64,000 bases of DNA from Arcticibacter sp045629565 (GTDB lineage: Bacteria > Bacteroidota > Bacteroidia > Sphingobacteriales > Sphingobacteriaceae), in the NCBI RefSeq assembly GCF_045629565.1, contig NZ_JAZQRL010000101.1, positions 1 through 64,000 of the forward strand, in the 5' to 3' direction. Every line of letters starts with the position of its first letter. The stretch's first letter is position 1. The notes below the pieces were generated by a model, which saw only the letters and a list, made by a program, of their open reading frames with translations, did no database searches and was not told the origin of the DNA. Of the stretch, positions 45,742 to 54,722 are shown piece by piece. The translations under genes were made by a program, and so were the position numbers.

Positions 45742-46107
45742 ATGACTATGCCCGAATCTCAAGACCAGAAACAAGCTCCAGACATTGTTTCTCTAATAAA
45801 AGAATATATCTCTACCAAAGTAGAATTAACAAGACTGACGGCCATTGATAAGCTTACCGTGCTCGTTTCTTCCATGATTACCGGTGCAGTGGTCGTCGTA
45901 GCGATGTTGCTTACATTCCTGTTTGCTTCTATTACACTTGCCCTTTTTCTCGGAGAAGTTCTGAATTCGTACGCAGCAGGCTTTGGTATTGTAGCACTGA
46001 TCTATCTCGCACTTGCGGTAGTTACTAATTTGAGCAAAGAGAAGTATATCAACAAGTTCCTCCAGGACTTTATGGTTAAAAAGATATTTAATAAAGGGGA
46101 GAAATAA
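45742..46107 (+). CDS. Holin-X/DUF1469-like small membrane protein
   Basis: A 121-residue protein with two hydrophobic helices (about 42-68 and 76-98). The N-terminal amphipathic part (IVSLIKEYISTKVELTRLTAIDKL) fits the putative holin-X/phage-holin-like family found with YtxH genes. A lytic role is not implied: no phage genes are near. It overlaps the next gene by one base (TAATG). An alternative start lies at 45748. Confidence 0.75.
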   Translation: MTMPESQDQKQAPDIVSLIKEYISTKVELTRLTAIDKLTVLVSSMITGAVVVVAMLLTFLFASITLALFLGEVLNSYAAGFGIVALIYLALAVVTNLSKEKYINKFLQDFMVKKIFNKGEK

Positions 46108-46547
46108 TGGAAAAGAGCTTTAGTAGTCTGGCAGAATTGCAGGCAGAGATACAACTCCTTAAGGTTAAAGAGTTTCAGCAGAAAGAACTGGTTAAGGAAC
46201 AGCTTAGCAGCCCTTCAGCGATCTTCCATGCTGTGAGCAGTCTGTTTAAAAGCGGCAATACGCATCAGCCTTTAGGTAAAAATTTGTTGAGCCAGGATAT
46301 GGTAACCAACCTTGCCAGGGTGGGCATACCACTGATAATGAATGGATTCCTATTTAAAAGATCTGGATTTATAGCTAAAATGCTGATTACCTTCCTGTCT
46401 CAGAAGGCCGCTAAGAACGTCACATCGAATGCGGTGTCGGGGGCAATTGATAAGGTTCAGGGACTGATAAAGAATTTCATGGGGCAAAAGAAGAGGAGAG
46501 CACCTGTTCGTGATTACGGGATACCACCTGATAGCGAAAGTTTCTAA
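46107..46547 (+). CDS. Hypothetical protein of the YtxH cassette
   Basis: A 146-residue protein with no signal peptide. A helical, charged start (LAELQAEIQLLKVKEFQQKELVKEQL) is followed by a weakly hydrophobic stretch (about 68-96) and a basic, disordered C-terminus (KKRRAPVRDYG). I do not recognise the family. Translational coupling to the holin-X-like gene suggests it works with the membrane proteins of the cassette, perhaps in the envelope. Confidence 0.75.
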   Translation: MEKSFSSLAELQAEIQLLKVKEFQQKELVKEQLSSPSAIFHAVSSLFKSGNTHQPLGKNLLSQDMVTNLARVGIPLIMNGFLFKRSGFIAKMLITFLSQKAAKNVTSNAVSGAIDKVQGLIKNFMGQKKRRAPVRDYGIPPDSESF

Positions 46548-46553
46548 TCATAT

Positions 46554-46583
46554 AAAGGCATCGGATTACCGGTGCCTTTTTTG
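46554..46583 (+). terminator. Terminator after the YtxH cassette
   Basis: AAAGGCATCGG and CCGGTGCCTTT pair around ATTA, with a T run following, 7 bases past the stop. Confidence 0.8.
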
Positions 46584-46620
46584 TATGTCCTTATCCATAT
46601 CTTATCAAGTGATTTTTATC

Positions 46621-46628
46621 TAAGTTTG
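46621..46628 (+). promoter_or_regulatory. -7 promoter box for trmB
   Basis: TAAGTTTG matches TAnnTTTG, 17 bases before the trmB ATG. The transcript leader would be about 10 bases. Confidence 0.65.
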
Positions 46629-46644
46629 CAGCGAAAATAACGCA

Positions 46645-47295
46645 ATGGGCAAAGATAAACTAAGACGGTTCGCAGAAATAGAAACTTTCTCGAATGTATT
46701 ACAGCTGGATGAAGGCAAGCCTTTAAAAGGCCGCTGGAGTGCCGGCCACTTCAAGAACGACAAACCACTCATTCTTGAATTAGCTTGTGGAAAGGGAGAA
46801 TATACCGTAAACCTGGCTAAATTATTTCCCGAAAAGAATTTCATTGGTATCGATTATAAGGGTAACCGCATTTGGCGAGGCGCCAAGACTGCCATTGAAG
46901 ATGACATATCCAACGTCGCTTTTCTACGTATTCAGATCGAGAACATCCTTGACTATTTTGACGAAAACGAGGTATCGGAAATCTGGATAACATTTCCAGA
47001 TCCGCAGCCACAGGTTAGCCGCGAAAAGAAGCGGCTTACTTCCCCACGATTTCTCGATAAGTACAAGATTATATTCAACAGTGAGGGGGTTCTGCACCTG
47101 AAGACCGACAATGATGCCCTTCATGCATATACGCTCGAAAAGATCGAAGAGCAGGGCTTAACGCTGCTCAGCCGGACTGAAGATTTATACAAATCTGACC
47201 TCGTAAACGATATTCTTTCCATCAAAACATACTACGAGAAAAAATATCTTTTACACGACAAGAACATCAACTATTTAAGCTGTAGCTTTAAGTAA
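46645..47295 (+). CDS. trmB: tRNA (guanine46-N7)-methyltransferase
   Basis: A 216-residue SAM-dependent methyltransferase making m7G46 in tRNA. It has LELACGKGEYTVNLAKLFP (SAM-binding motif I), NFIGIDYKGNRIWRGA, and the family's WITFPDPQPQ motif (about 112-121). The LKTDND segment is also conserved. It starts the trmB-ATL-AhpD-like-polA run, and its stop overlaps the next ATG by one base. Confidence 0.96.
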   Translation: MGKDKLRRFAEIETFSNVLQLDEGKPLKGRWSAGHFKNDKPLILELACGKGEYTVNLAKLFPEKNFIGIDYKGNRIWRGAKTAIEDDISNVAFLRIQIENILDYFDENEVSEIWITFPDPQPQVSREKKRLTSPRFLDKYKIIFNSEGVLHLKTDNDALHAYTLEKIEEQGLTLLSRTEDLYKSDLVNDILSIKTYYEKKYLLHDKNINYLSCSFK

Positions 47296-47618
47296 TGAAT
47301 GATGAAAACTTCTTCGAAAAGGTCTACGCTATCGCCAGAGAGATTCCTCCCGGAAGGGTCACCACTTATGGTGCCATAGCAGAAGCCCTCGGAACCAAAG
47401 GATCAGCCAGGATGGTTGGATATGCCATGAATGGCTCAGCTGCCGCAACCCCTCCTGTTCCCGCTCACCGTGTAGTCAACCGCTCAGGCCTCCTCACCGG
47501 AAAGCGTGCCTTTCAAGGAGAAACGCTGATGGCCGAGTTGTTGCGAAATGAAGGAGTCGAAGTAATAAACGACCAGGTTGTGAATTTCCAGCACCTGTTC
47601 TGGAACCCCTTAAAATAA
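47295..47618 (+). CDS. Alkyltransferase-like (ATL) MGMT-family protein
   Basis: A 107-residue protein of the O6-alkylguanine-DNA alkyltransferase domain. The reactive Cys of PCHRV is replaced by Ala57 (PAHRVV). Tyr25 in TTYGAIA and the probable Arg finger (Arg39 in SARMVG) are kept. Such ATL proteins bind alkylguanine without transferring the group and pass damage to nucleotide excision repair. Its small size fits, as only the C-terminal domain is present. It is coupled to trmB and upstream of polA, a setting consistent with repair. Confidence 0.92.
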   Translation: MNDENFFEKVYAIAREIPPGRVTTYGAIAEALGTKGSARMVGYAMNGSAAATPPVPAHRVVNRSGLLTGKRAFQGETLMAELLRNEGVEVINDQVVNFQHLFWNPLK

Positions 47619-47623
47619 TACAT

Positions 47624-47983
47624 ATGGGAAAGTTAGTAAACGAGTTTAATGATTACAGAACCCGCATGAACGACCGGGTAATGGAGACCGCCAATACCAA
47701 TATCAAACGTTTTTTCGCACTCGATACCACCTCTTATGCCGAGGGAGCCTTGAGTGTCAAAACCAAAGAAATGCTCGGCCTGGTGGCCTCTATGGTCCTT
47801 CGTTGCGATGACTGTATCAAATATCACCTCGGCAAATGCTATGACGCCGGCGTTACTTCCGAAGAACTCAACGAAGTATTTATGATTGCGAACCTTGTCG
47901 GAGGTTCTATTGTTATTCCTCACTATCGGAGAGCAGTTGAATACTGGGACGAACTGTCGGCTTCTGATAAAACGATCCTATAA
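47624..47983 (+). CDS. Carboxymuconolactone decarboxylase family (AhpD-like) protein
   Basis: A 119-residue all-helical protein. It has the AhpD-like core VLRCDDCIKYHLGKCYDAG, with a CxxC pair (about 65-68) and His72, as in thiol-based alkylhydroperoxidases. It is likely to form a hexamer and to take part in peroxide reduction, but the partner is unknown. It starts 5 bases after the ATL gene, and its stop directly abuts the polA ATG. Confidence 0.88.
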   Translation: MGKLVNEFNDYRTRMNDRVMETANTNIKRFFALDTTSYAEGALSVKTKEMLGLVASMVLRCDDCIKYHLGKCYDAGVTSEELNEVFMIANLVGGSIVIPHYRRAVEYWDELSASDKTIL

Positions 47984-50782
47984 ATGAAAAAATTATTTCT
48001 TTTAGACGGCATGGCTCTGATTTACAGAGCTCACTTCGCTCTGAGTAAAAACCCAAGATTTACTTCGTCGGGGCTCAACACTTCAGCGGTAATGGGATTC
48101 ACAAACACGCTGCTCGAAATATTAAAAAAAGAGGCACCCACTCACCTTGCGGTCGTCTTTGACACAGAGGCTCCTACAGAACGACATATTGAATTTACCG
48201 ATTACAAAGCCCACCGGCAAGCTATGCCGGAGGACCTCTCTGCTGCGCTTCCCTATGTCTTCAAGCTAATCCAGGGTTTCGGTATTCCCGTCATCACCTC
48301 TGATGGCTATGAGGCTGACGATATCATCGGAACTTTGGCAAAAAAAGCCGAACAAGCAGGATACACGGTATTTTGCATGACCCCCGATAAGGATTTTGCA
48401 CAGTTGGTCTCTGACAACATATTTATATATAAGCCCGCGAGGATGGGCAATGACTTCGAAATCCTGGGAGTACCCGAAGTACTGGCCAAGTGGGAAGTGG
48501 AACATGTCCACCAGGTTATCGACATACTCGGAATGTGGGGCGACGCGGTCGACAACATTCCAGGTATCCCCGGCATAGGCGAAAAAACCGCCAAATCACT
48601 TATAAAGCAATTCGGCTCTGTTGAAGCCGTCATCGAAAACAGTCACCAGCTGAAAGGCAAGATGCGTGAGAATGTCGAGAAATATGCTGAACAAGGACTT
48701 ATATCCAAAAAGCTTGCTACCATCATGCTCAACGCCCCTGTCGAACTGGACGAAGATGCTTTGCTAGTGACTGAACCAAGCAGGGAAATGCTTGAGCCGC
48801 TGTTCGCTGAGCTGGAGTTTAGGACAATCGGGCGCAGGGTCTTTGGTGAAGAACTGAAGGCTGAAGGTTCGAAACCTACAGGATTCGGCCAACAAATCGA
48901 TCTTTTCGGACAGCCCGTAAACACACCCGCTCCCACATTTGCAGTAGCCGAAGAACCCCTTCAAGGCTCAAAGAATATAGAAAACACACCCCATACCTAC
49001 CACCTGGCCGACACGCCCGGGAAAGTAGCTGAACTCATCGGCATCCTTGAATCCGTAAACAGCTTTTGCTTCGACAGCGAAACCACATGCATTGACGCGA
49101 ACAACTGTGAGCTGGTCGGACTCTCGTTTTCCATCAAGACTGGCGATGCATGGTACGTTCCGTTCCCTGCGGATCAGGAGGAAGCGTTCCGCCTCGTTAC
49201 CCTCTTTAAGCCGGTGTTCGAAAATGAAAAAATTGAGAAGAGCGGACAGAATCTGAAATACGACATTCTCGTACTCAACTGGTATGATATAAAAGTTCAA
49301 GGTCGATTATTCGATACCATGATCGCCCACTACCTGCTAGATCCCGACACACGGCATAATATGGATATTCTGGCGGAAAATTATCTTGGCTATAAACCCG
49401 TCGAGATCACTTCTCTGATTGGATCAAAGGGCAAGAACCAGGGTAACATGCGGGATGTGGAAATAGAAAAGATTAAGGAGTATGCCGCCGAAGATGCAGA
49501 TATCACCCTGCAACTCAAAAAAGTATTTGAGCCGCGCCTGGTAGACGCAAATGCAGACAAGCTGTTCCGTGAAGTAGAGACGCCCCTGATTTATGTCCTG
49601 GCCGATATGGAGCGCGAGGGAGTACGTATAGACAAGGAGGCGCTGGACGAATATTCTTTACAGCTTAAAGTGGAGATAGAGCAGCTCGAAACAACCATTT
49701 ATGATAAAGCCGGAGTTAAATTCAATATTGCCTCGCCAAAGCAGTTGGGAGAGGTATTGTTTGACAAGCTTCAGCTGGACCCCAAAGCAAAGAAGACCAA
49801 GACAGGTCAATACCAGACCGGCGAGGACGTGCTTAATGCGCTGGCCAGCAAAAGCGATATCGCCCGCGATATTCTGGATTTCCGTCAGCTCCAGAAACTC
49901 AAGTCTACTTATGTGGATGCCTTGCCAACATTGATCAACCAAAAGACTCAGCGACTTCATACCTCTTATAACCAGGCTGTAGCAGCTACCGGAAGGCTCA
50001 GTTCAACCAACCCCAATCTTCAGAATATCCCCATCCGTACAGAGCGGGGAAGAGAAGTAAGGAAGGCCTTTATCCCCAGGGATGAAAACCATATCCTGCT
50101 TTCAGCAGATTATTCCCAAATCGAACTCCGCCTTATCGCTGAAATAAGCCGCGATGAAAATATGATGGATGCATTTGCCAGCGGACTCGACATCCACACT
50201 GCAACCGCCGCAAAGGTTTATGGCATCTCTCTCGAAGAAGTCGATGACACTCGTCGGCGCAATGCAAAAGCGGTAAATTTTGGAATCATATACGGACAAT
50301 CCGCCTTTGGCCTTTCTCAAAACCTCGGCATCCCACGCAAAGAAGCGGCCGCAATTATCGAAGAATACTTCAACCAGTACTCAGGCATTAAACGCTATAT
50401 GAACGACACCATGAACTTCGCACGCGAAAATGGCTATGTTGAAACACTCATGGGGCGCCGCCGCTATCTGAGAGACATTAATTCAGCAAACGCAACAGTC
50501 AGAGGATTTGCTGAACGGAATGCCATAAATGCCCCTATCCAGGGCTCGGCGGCCGATCTCATCAAAGTTGCCATGATCAATATACACCGCGACTTCCGTG
50601 AACATAAACTCGTGTCAAAAATGACGATGCAGGTGCATGATGAGCTTGTGTTCGACGTTTTCACGCCTGAACTAGACAAAGTAAAGGACATTGTCAGTGA
50701 ACGCATGAGAACCGCCCTCAAAACAACAGTTCCTATTCTTGTAGAGATGGGTACAGGATCCAACTGGCTGAAAGCGCACTAA
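47984..50782 (+). CDS. polA: DNA polymerase I
   Basis: A 932-residue Pol I. The 5' nuclease domain (about 1-290) has FLLDGMALIYRAHFA and YEADDIIG. The 3'-5' exonuclease domain (about 345-520) retains acidic ligands in CFDSETT, so proofreading may be active. The polymerase domain has NLQNIPIRTERGR, the motif A LLSADYSQIELR, motif B RRRNAKAVNFGIIYG and motif C MTMQVHDELVF. It functions in Okazaki processing and repair. It is the last gene of the trmB operon. Confidence 0.97.
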   Translation: MKKLFLLDGMALIYRAHFALSKNPRFTSSGLNTSAVMGFTNTLLEILKKEAPTHLAVVFDTEAPTERHIEFTDYKAHRQAMPEDLSAALPYVFKLIQGFGIPVITSDGYEADDIIGTLAKKAEQAGYTVFCMTPDKDFAQLVSDNIFIYKPARMGNDFEILGVPEVLAKWEVEHVHQVIDILGMWGDAVDNIPGIPGIGEKTAKSLIKQFGSVEAVIENSHQLKGKMRENVEKYAEQGLISKKLATIMLNAPVELDEDALLVTEPSREMLEPLFAELEFRTIGRRVFGEELKAEGSKPTGFGQQIDLFGQPVNTPAPTFAVAEEPLQGSKNIENTPHTYHLADTPGKVAELIGILESVNSFCFDSETTCIDANNCELVGLSFSIKTGDAWYVPFPADQEEAFRLVTLFKPVFENEKIEKSGQNLKYDILVLNWYDIKVQGRLFDTMIAHYLLDPDTRHNMDILAENYLGYKPVEITSLIGSKGKNQGNMRDVEIEKIKEYAAEDADITLQLKKVFEPRLVDANADKLFREVETPLIYVLADMEREGVRIDKEALDEYSLQLKVEIEQLETTIYDKAGVKFNIASPKQLGEVLFDKLQLDPKAKKTKTGQYQTGEDVLNALASKSDIARDILDFRQLQKLKSTYVDALPTLINQKTQRLHTSYNQAVAATGRLSSTNPNLQNIPIRTERGREVRKAFIPRDENHILLSADYSQIELRLIAEISRDENMMDAFASGLDIHTATAAKVYGISLEEVDDTRRRNAKAVNFGIIYGQSAFGLSQNLGIPRKEAAAIIEEYFNQYSGIKRYMNDTMNFARENGYVETLMGRRRYLRDINSANATVRGFAERNAINAPIQGSAADLIKVAMINIHRDFREHKLVSKMTMQVHDELVFDVFTPELDKVKDIVSERMRTALKTTVPILVEMGTGSNWLKAH

Positions 50783-50911
50783 TTTACTTAATGCATGATT
50801 TTGTACACGCTGAGAAATTAAATAATTGATACATTTAAGTCGTCAACTTTTTTGATTATATAAAAGCAAATACGCTAAACCTTCGGACCTTTTGTAGGTT
50901 ATTCGTATCAA

Positions 50912-50953
50912 ATGAAGATATTAAACCTTATACTGACTAAATCATGGTTGTAA
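50912..50953 (+). promoter_or_regulatory. Short uORF overlapping the glgA start
   Basis: ATG at 50912 opens 13 codons ending TAA at 50953, 10 bases inside glgA and in a different frame. It could couple to or lower glgA translation. It may be chance; no other sign supports it. Confidence 0.25.
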
Positions 50954-52359
50954 TACATTTAAGTGCAGAATGCTACCCCTTAGCTAAAGTAGGAGGACTC
51001 GGAGATGTGGTAGGTGCCCTCCCTAAATACCAGCAGGAACTCGGAGTAACTGCTATAGTAGTTACCCCTTATTACGACAGGAAATTTGCTCGCGAAAATG
51101 AATTCGAAGTGGTCTACGAATCTGTCTTCCGAATGGGCGACAGAGACCTCCCTTTTCAGGTATTGAAAGAAACAACCGACAGACTGGGCTTTCACCTGCA
51201 CATGATCCGGATACCCGGATTACTGGACAGATCAGAAATCTACTCTTACCCGGATGAAACGGAACAGTTCATTGCATTCCAGCTTGCTTTTCTGGAGTGG
51301 CTGCTAAAATTTAAAGACAACCCGGACATCATCCATTGCCATGACCATCACACTGCCCTTGTCCCCTACCTGATGTCGCATGCATTTAAGTACCGCTTTT
51401 TATCTACTATCCCTACCGTCTTGACTATTCATAATGGTCAGTACCAGGGCTGGTTCGGATGGGACAAGTTCCATTACCTTCCGGAGACAGATCCATGGAC
51501 CAGAGGATTACTGGACTGGGGAGGCGCTATAAACCCTCTCGCAGCAGCGGTTAAGTCCTGCTGGAAGTTCACAACAGTATCACCAAGCTATCTTGCAGAA
51601 CTGATGGAAAATTCAAAAGGATTGGAAACACTGTTTGTTCAGGAACAGAAGAAAGGATCCGGAATTTTAAATGGAATTGATACCGACGTATGGAACCCCG
51701 CTACCGATCCTCTTATAACATTTAACTATGGTCTTGATAACGTAACCAAGGGAAAGCAAGAAAATAAACGCGCACTTTGTAAAGAATTTGGCTTTACACT
51801 GTCCAAACCACTCATCGCTTTTATCGGCAGACTGGTAGACGAGAAAGGCGCTGACCTCCTTCCTGATGCCATAGCGCAAATACTTTCTGCAGCGAAAAGC
51901 AAAGCAAGCATCCTCGTTCTCGGTTCTGGAGACCCCGCTATTGAAGAAAAGTTGGCCCAATTAAAAGAAACGTATAAGAAGGACTACAATGTTTATATAG
52001 GATACGATGAGGCGCTGTCACACCGTATTTACTCAGGTTCAGACTTCCTTCTAATGCCTTCGAGAGTAGAGCCTTGCGGACTTAATCAACTTTACGCAAT
52101 GAAATACGGAACGATTCCCATTGTGCGAAGCACTGGAGGACTTAAAGATTCTGTTATAGATGCTGCAGAGCCTGAAGGTTACGGAATTTGTTTTCCGGAA
52201 ATGGATGTCGAATCCATAGTAGCGTCAATTGCACGTGCAGTAGATTTATATGCAAACACGAGCAACGTTCGATTGTTACGTAAGAGAATGATGTTGCTTG
52301 ATTTTTCGTGGAATCGCTCGGCAAGCCAATATATTGATCTATATAACAGCCTTAAATAA
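50944..52359 (+). CDS. glgA: Glycogen synthase
   Basis: A 471-residue GT5 glycogen synthase adding glucose from ADP-glucose. It has HLSAECYPLAKVGGLGDVVGALP (substrate-binding KxGGL at 15-19), IIHCHDHHTAL, the central GILNGIDTDVWNP, and the C-terminal MPSRVEPCGLNQLYAMKYG motif. It starts the glgA-glgC pair, with glgC starting 6 bases after its stop. A 13-codon uORF overlaps its start. Confidence 0.96.
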   Translation: MVVIHLSAECYPLAKVGGLGDVVGALPKYQQELGVTAIVVTPYYDRKFARENEFEVVYESVFRMGDRDLPFQVLKETTDRLGFHLHMIRIPGLLDRSEIYSYPDETEQFIAFQLAFLEWLLKFKDNPDIIHCHDHHTALVPYLMSHAFKYRFLSTIPTVLTIHNGQYQGWFGWDKFHYLPETDPWTRGLLDWGGAINPLAAAVKSCWKFTTVSPSYLAELMENSKGLETLFVQEQKKGSGILNGIDTDVWNPATDPLITFNYGLDNVTKGKQENKRALCKEFGFTLSKPLIAFIGRLVDEKGADLLPDAIAQILSAAKSKASILVLGSGDPAIEEKLAQLKETYKKDYNVYIGYDEALSHRIYSGSDFLLMPSRVEPCGLNQLYAMKYGTIPIVRSTGGLKDSVIDAAEPEGYGICFPEMDVESIVASIARAVDLYANTSNVRLLRKRMMLLDFSWNRSASQYIDLYNSLK

Positions 52360-52365
52360 TATATT

Positions 52366-53625
52366 ATGTCCAAAGTTATTGCAGTTATCCTGGGAGGCGG
52401 GCAGGGAACCCGGCTTCACCCCCTTACTGCCACCCGATCAAAACCGGCGGTTCCCATTGCAGGAAAATACCGACTGGTTGATATTCCCATCTCCAACTGT
52501 TTTAACTCAGGGATCGATCGGATCTTCGTCCTGACGCAATTTAACTCAGCTTCATTGAACAAGCACATTAAAAACACCTACCACTTTAATGTGTTCAGCA
52601 ATGGTTTCGTAGATATACTTGCTGCCGAACAGACTCCCAACAACTCCGGATGGTATCAGGGAACCGCAGATGCTGTAAGACAGTGCCTGCACCATATCGC
52701 TCCATTTGAATTTGAATATGTGCTGATCCTATCCGGTGATCAACTATATCAAATGGATTTTAACGATATGATCGAAAAACATGCTGCCTTAAAAGCTGAT
52801 ATTTCTGTCGCTACGATCCCCGTAACGGCAAAAGACGCTTCTTCGTTTGGCATCATGAAGACCGATGAGAACTTTAATATCACCTCGTTTACCGAAAAAC
52901 CTAAGACTGGTCTGGAAGACTGGACTTCAGAAGTTGGCGAAGACATGAAAGCTCAGGGAAGGATTTTCCAGGCTTCTATGGGTATTTACATCTTCAACAA
53001 GGATATTATTTTCGATACCCTTACAAATGACCCTCATACTGATTTTGGAAAAGAAATCATTCCGGAGGCTATAAACAAGAAAAAGGTAGTAGCTTACCAA
53101 TATGACGGCTACTGGACAGATATTGGTACCATCCCTTCATTCTTTGAAGCGAATATCGGCCTGACAGACGATATTCCGCAGTTTAACCTCTTTGACAAGA
53201 AAAGCATCTTTTCCAGGGCACGCATGCTCCCGCCTTCTAAGATTATGGGAACAACCCTTGAAAAGACTGTCATATCTGATGGTTGCATCATTGATGCCAG
53301 CCGCATTGAGCGTTCAGTAATTGGAATCAGAACACGAATCGGCAAAGGATCTACAATTGAATGTACTTACATCATGGGATCCGACTATTATCAGACACTT
53401 GACCAACTCGAAGAAGCACGCCAAAGCGGCACCCCTATAATGGGCGTTGGCGAAAGGTGTTTCATTAACAATGCCATACTCGACAAAAACTGTCGGATAG
53501 GAAATGACGTACGTATTAACGGAGGCCCGCATCTCGAAGACGGTGATTACGAAAAATACACCGTGAGAGACGGAATAGTGGTGATAAAGAAATCAGCTGT
53601 TATTCCTAATGGCACAGTGATTTAA
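52366..53625 (+). CDS. glgC: Glucose-1-phosphate adenylyltransferase
   Basis: A 419-residue ADP-glucose pyrophosphorylase. It has the nucleotide-binding GGGQGTRLHPLT (about 10-21), QGTADAVRQ, SGDQLYQMDF, SFTEKPK, and a C-terminal left-handed beta-helix domain with IDASRIERSVIGIRTRIG. It makes ADP-glucose for glgA, its operon partner. The usual third gene (branching enzyme) is not here. A strong hairpin follows its stop. Confidence 0.96.
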   Translation: MSKVIAVILGGGQGTRLHPLTATRSKPAVPIAGKYRLVDIPISNCFNSGIDRIFVLTQFNSASLNKHIKNTYHFNVFSNGFVDILAAEQTPNNSGWYQGTADAVRQCLHHIAPFEFEYVLILSGDQLYQMDFNDMIEKHAALKADISVATIPVTAKDASSFGIMKTDENFNITSFTEKPKTGLEDWTSEVGEDMKAQGRIFQASMGIYIFNKDIIFDTLTNDPHTDFGKEIIPEAINKKKVVAYQYDGYWTDIGTIPSFFEANIGLTDDIPQFNLFDKKSIFSRARMLPPSKIMGTTLEKTVISDGCIIDASRIERSVIGIRTRIGKGSTIECTYIMGSDYYQTLDQLEEARQSGTPIMGVGERCFINNAILDKNCRIGNDVRINGGPHLEDGDYEKYTVRDGIVVIKKSAVIPNGTVI

Positions 53626-53638
53626 AAATGCTTTAACG

Positions 53639-53677
53639 AAAAAGAGCGGTACTAATATAATACCGCTCTTTTTTTGT
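53639..53677. terminator. Bidirectional terminator between glgC and the UPF0173 gene
   Basis: AAAGAGCGGTA and TACCGCTCTTT arms surround an AT-rich loop, with A and T runs at the sides. It sits between converging genes ending at 53625 and 53683. Confidence 0.85.
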
Positions 53678-53682
53678 CTTTA

Positions 53683-54363
53683 TTATAGCTCAATAGCAGC
53701 TCCAATATCAATCAGCCGCAGATCGTTTCCGGCTGCCTTGAACCTTTCCACGGCATCATCCTTGTCGATCTTGATGTACCCGAATGTATCATAATGCATC
53801 CCTATGATTTGAGTGCAGTCAATATAGCGGGCGGCAATGATCGCATCGTCGATCCCCATGGTAAAATTGTCCCCAATGGGTAAGAATGCAATATCCGGTT
53901 TAAACAACTCCCCCGTAAGCTTCATTTCCTGGGTCAGAGCAGTGTCTCCTGAATAATATAGCGTCTTTCCGGATGTTTTGATGATAAAGCCTGCAGCCGT
54001 TCCTCCATAAGTTCCATCAGGAAGAGAGCTCGAATGAGCAGCAAAAACCATTTTCAGGTTACCGAAATCGAAGTTCCACTGTCCGCCCAGATTCATCGGG
54101 TGACAATTGGTTATACCTTTCTTTTCCAACCAGGCCGAAATTTCGAATGCGCAAACCACAACAGCATTTGTTCTTTTTGCGATCTGAACAAGATCTGCTG
54201 TATGGTCTTCATGACCGTGGGAAACCAGAATAAAATCCGCAGGAATCGAATCTATATCAATATGTTGGGCAAGCTCGTTGGGGCTGATGAAAGGATCAAA
54301 CAATACATTAAAACCCTGTGTCTCCAGAAGGAAGCACGACTGTCCGTAATATGTCAGTTTCAT
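53683..54363 (-). CDS. UPF0173-type metallo-beta-lactamase-fold hydrolase
   Basis: A 226-residue MBL-fold protein starting MKLTYYGQSCFLLE, typical of the UPF0173 group. The metal motif SHGHEDHTAD (about 49-58) matches HxHxDH, with later His in AAHSSSLPDG and GMHYDTFG and Asp in YYSGDTAL. The natural substrate is unknown. It lies 9 bases downstream of ybaB on the same strand. Confidence 0.9.
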   Translation of the reverse strand: MKLTYYGQSCFLLETQGFNVLFDPFISPNELAQHIDIDSIPADFILVSHGHEDHTADLVQIAKRTNAVVVCAFEISAWLEKKGITNCHPMNLGGQWNFDFGNLKMVFAAHSSSLPDGTYGGTAAGFIIKTSGKTLYYSGDTALTQEMKLTGELFKPDIAFLPIGDNFTMGIDDAIIAARYIDCTQIIGMHYDTFGYIKIDKDDAVERFKAAGNDLRLIDIGAAIEL

Positions 54364-54372
54364 AACCTAAGT

Positions 54373-54678
54373 TTATCCGTTGAAAAGATTCCCGAGGCCA
54401 CCCAGCATATTGCTGCTAAGCGCCTGCATTTCCGTTTGATGAACATTCTCCGCCTGAACCAGCGCTTTGTTAACGGCCACAGCTATTAATTCTTCCAGTT
54501 CTTCCCGGTCTGCAGACTTAAAAAACTCATCATCTATCTGAATAGACGTGATGTTTTTATTCCCGGTGGAAGTAACACTGATCTTTCCGCCTTCTGCCTC
54601 ACCTTTCACAGTTATAGAGTCTAACCTCTTCTTAATCTCTTCAGCCTGCTGCTGCACCTGCATTAATTTGTCGAACAT
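54373..54678 (-). CDS. YbaB/EbfC family nucleoid-associated protein
   Basis: A 101-residue DNA-binding protein. The N-terminal coiled coil (MFDKLMQVQQQAEEIKKRL), central KISVTSTGNKNITSIQID and glycine-rich end (MLGGLGNLFNG) match the family. It binds DNA as a dimer. In many bacteria the family lies with dnaX and recR; here it is with a UPF0173 hydrolase instead. A promoter box lies 25 bases before its ATG. Confidence 0.93.
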   Translation of the reverse strand: MFDKLMQVQQQAEEIKKRLDSITVKGEAEGGKISVTSTGNKNITSIQIDDEFFKSADREELEELIAVAVNKALVQAENVHQTEMQALSSNMLGGLGNLFNG

Positions 54679-54702
54679 ATCCGTTTGTTTATTTTATTAA
54701 TA

Positions 54703-54710
54703 CAAAGATA
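54703..54710 (-). promoter_or_regulatory. -7 promoter box for the ybaB-type gene
   Basis: The minus strand reads TATCTTTG, matching TAnnTTTG, 25 bases before the ATG at 54678. Confidence 0.6.
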
Positions 54711-54722
54711 GGAAGCAATAGT

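Noticed and set aside
45742..46107. Phage holin
   Set aside because: The family name includes holin, but no phage gene is near and the YtxH context points to a stress or envelope role.
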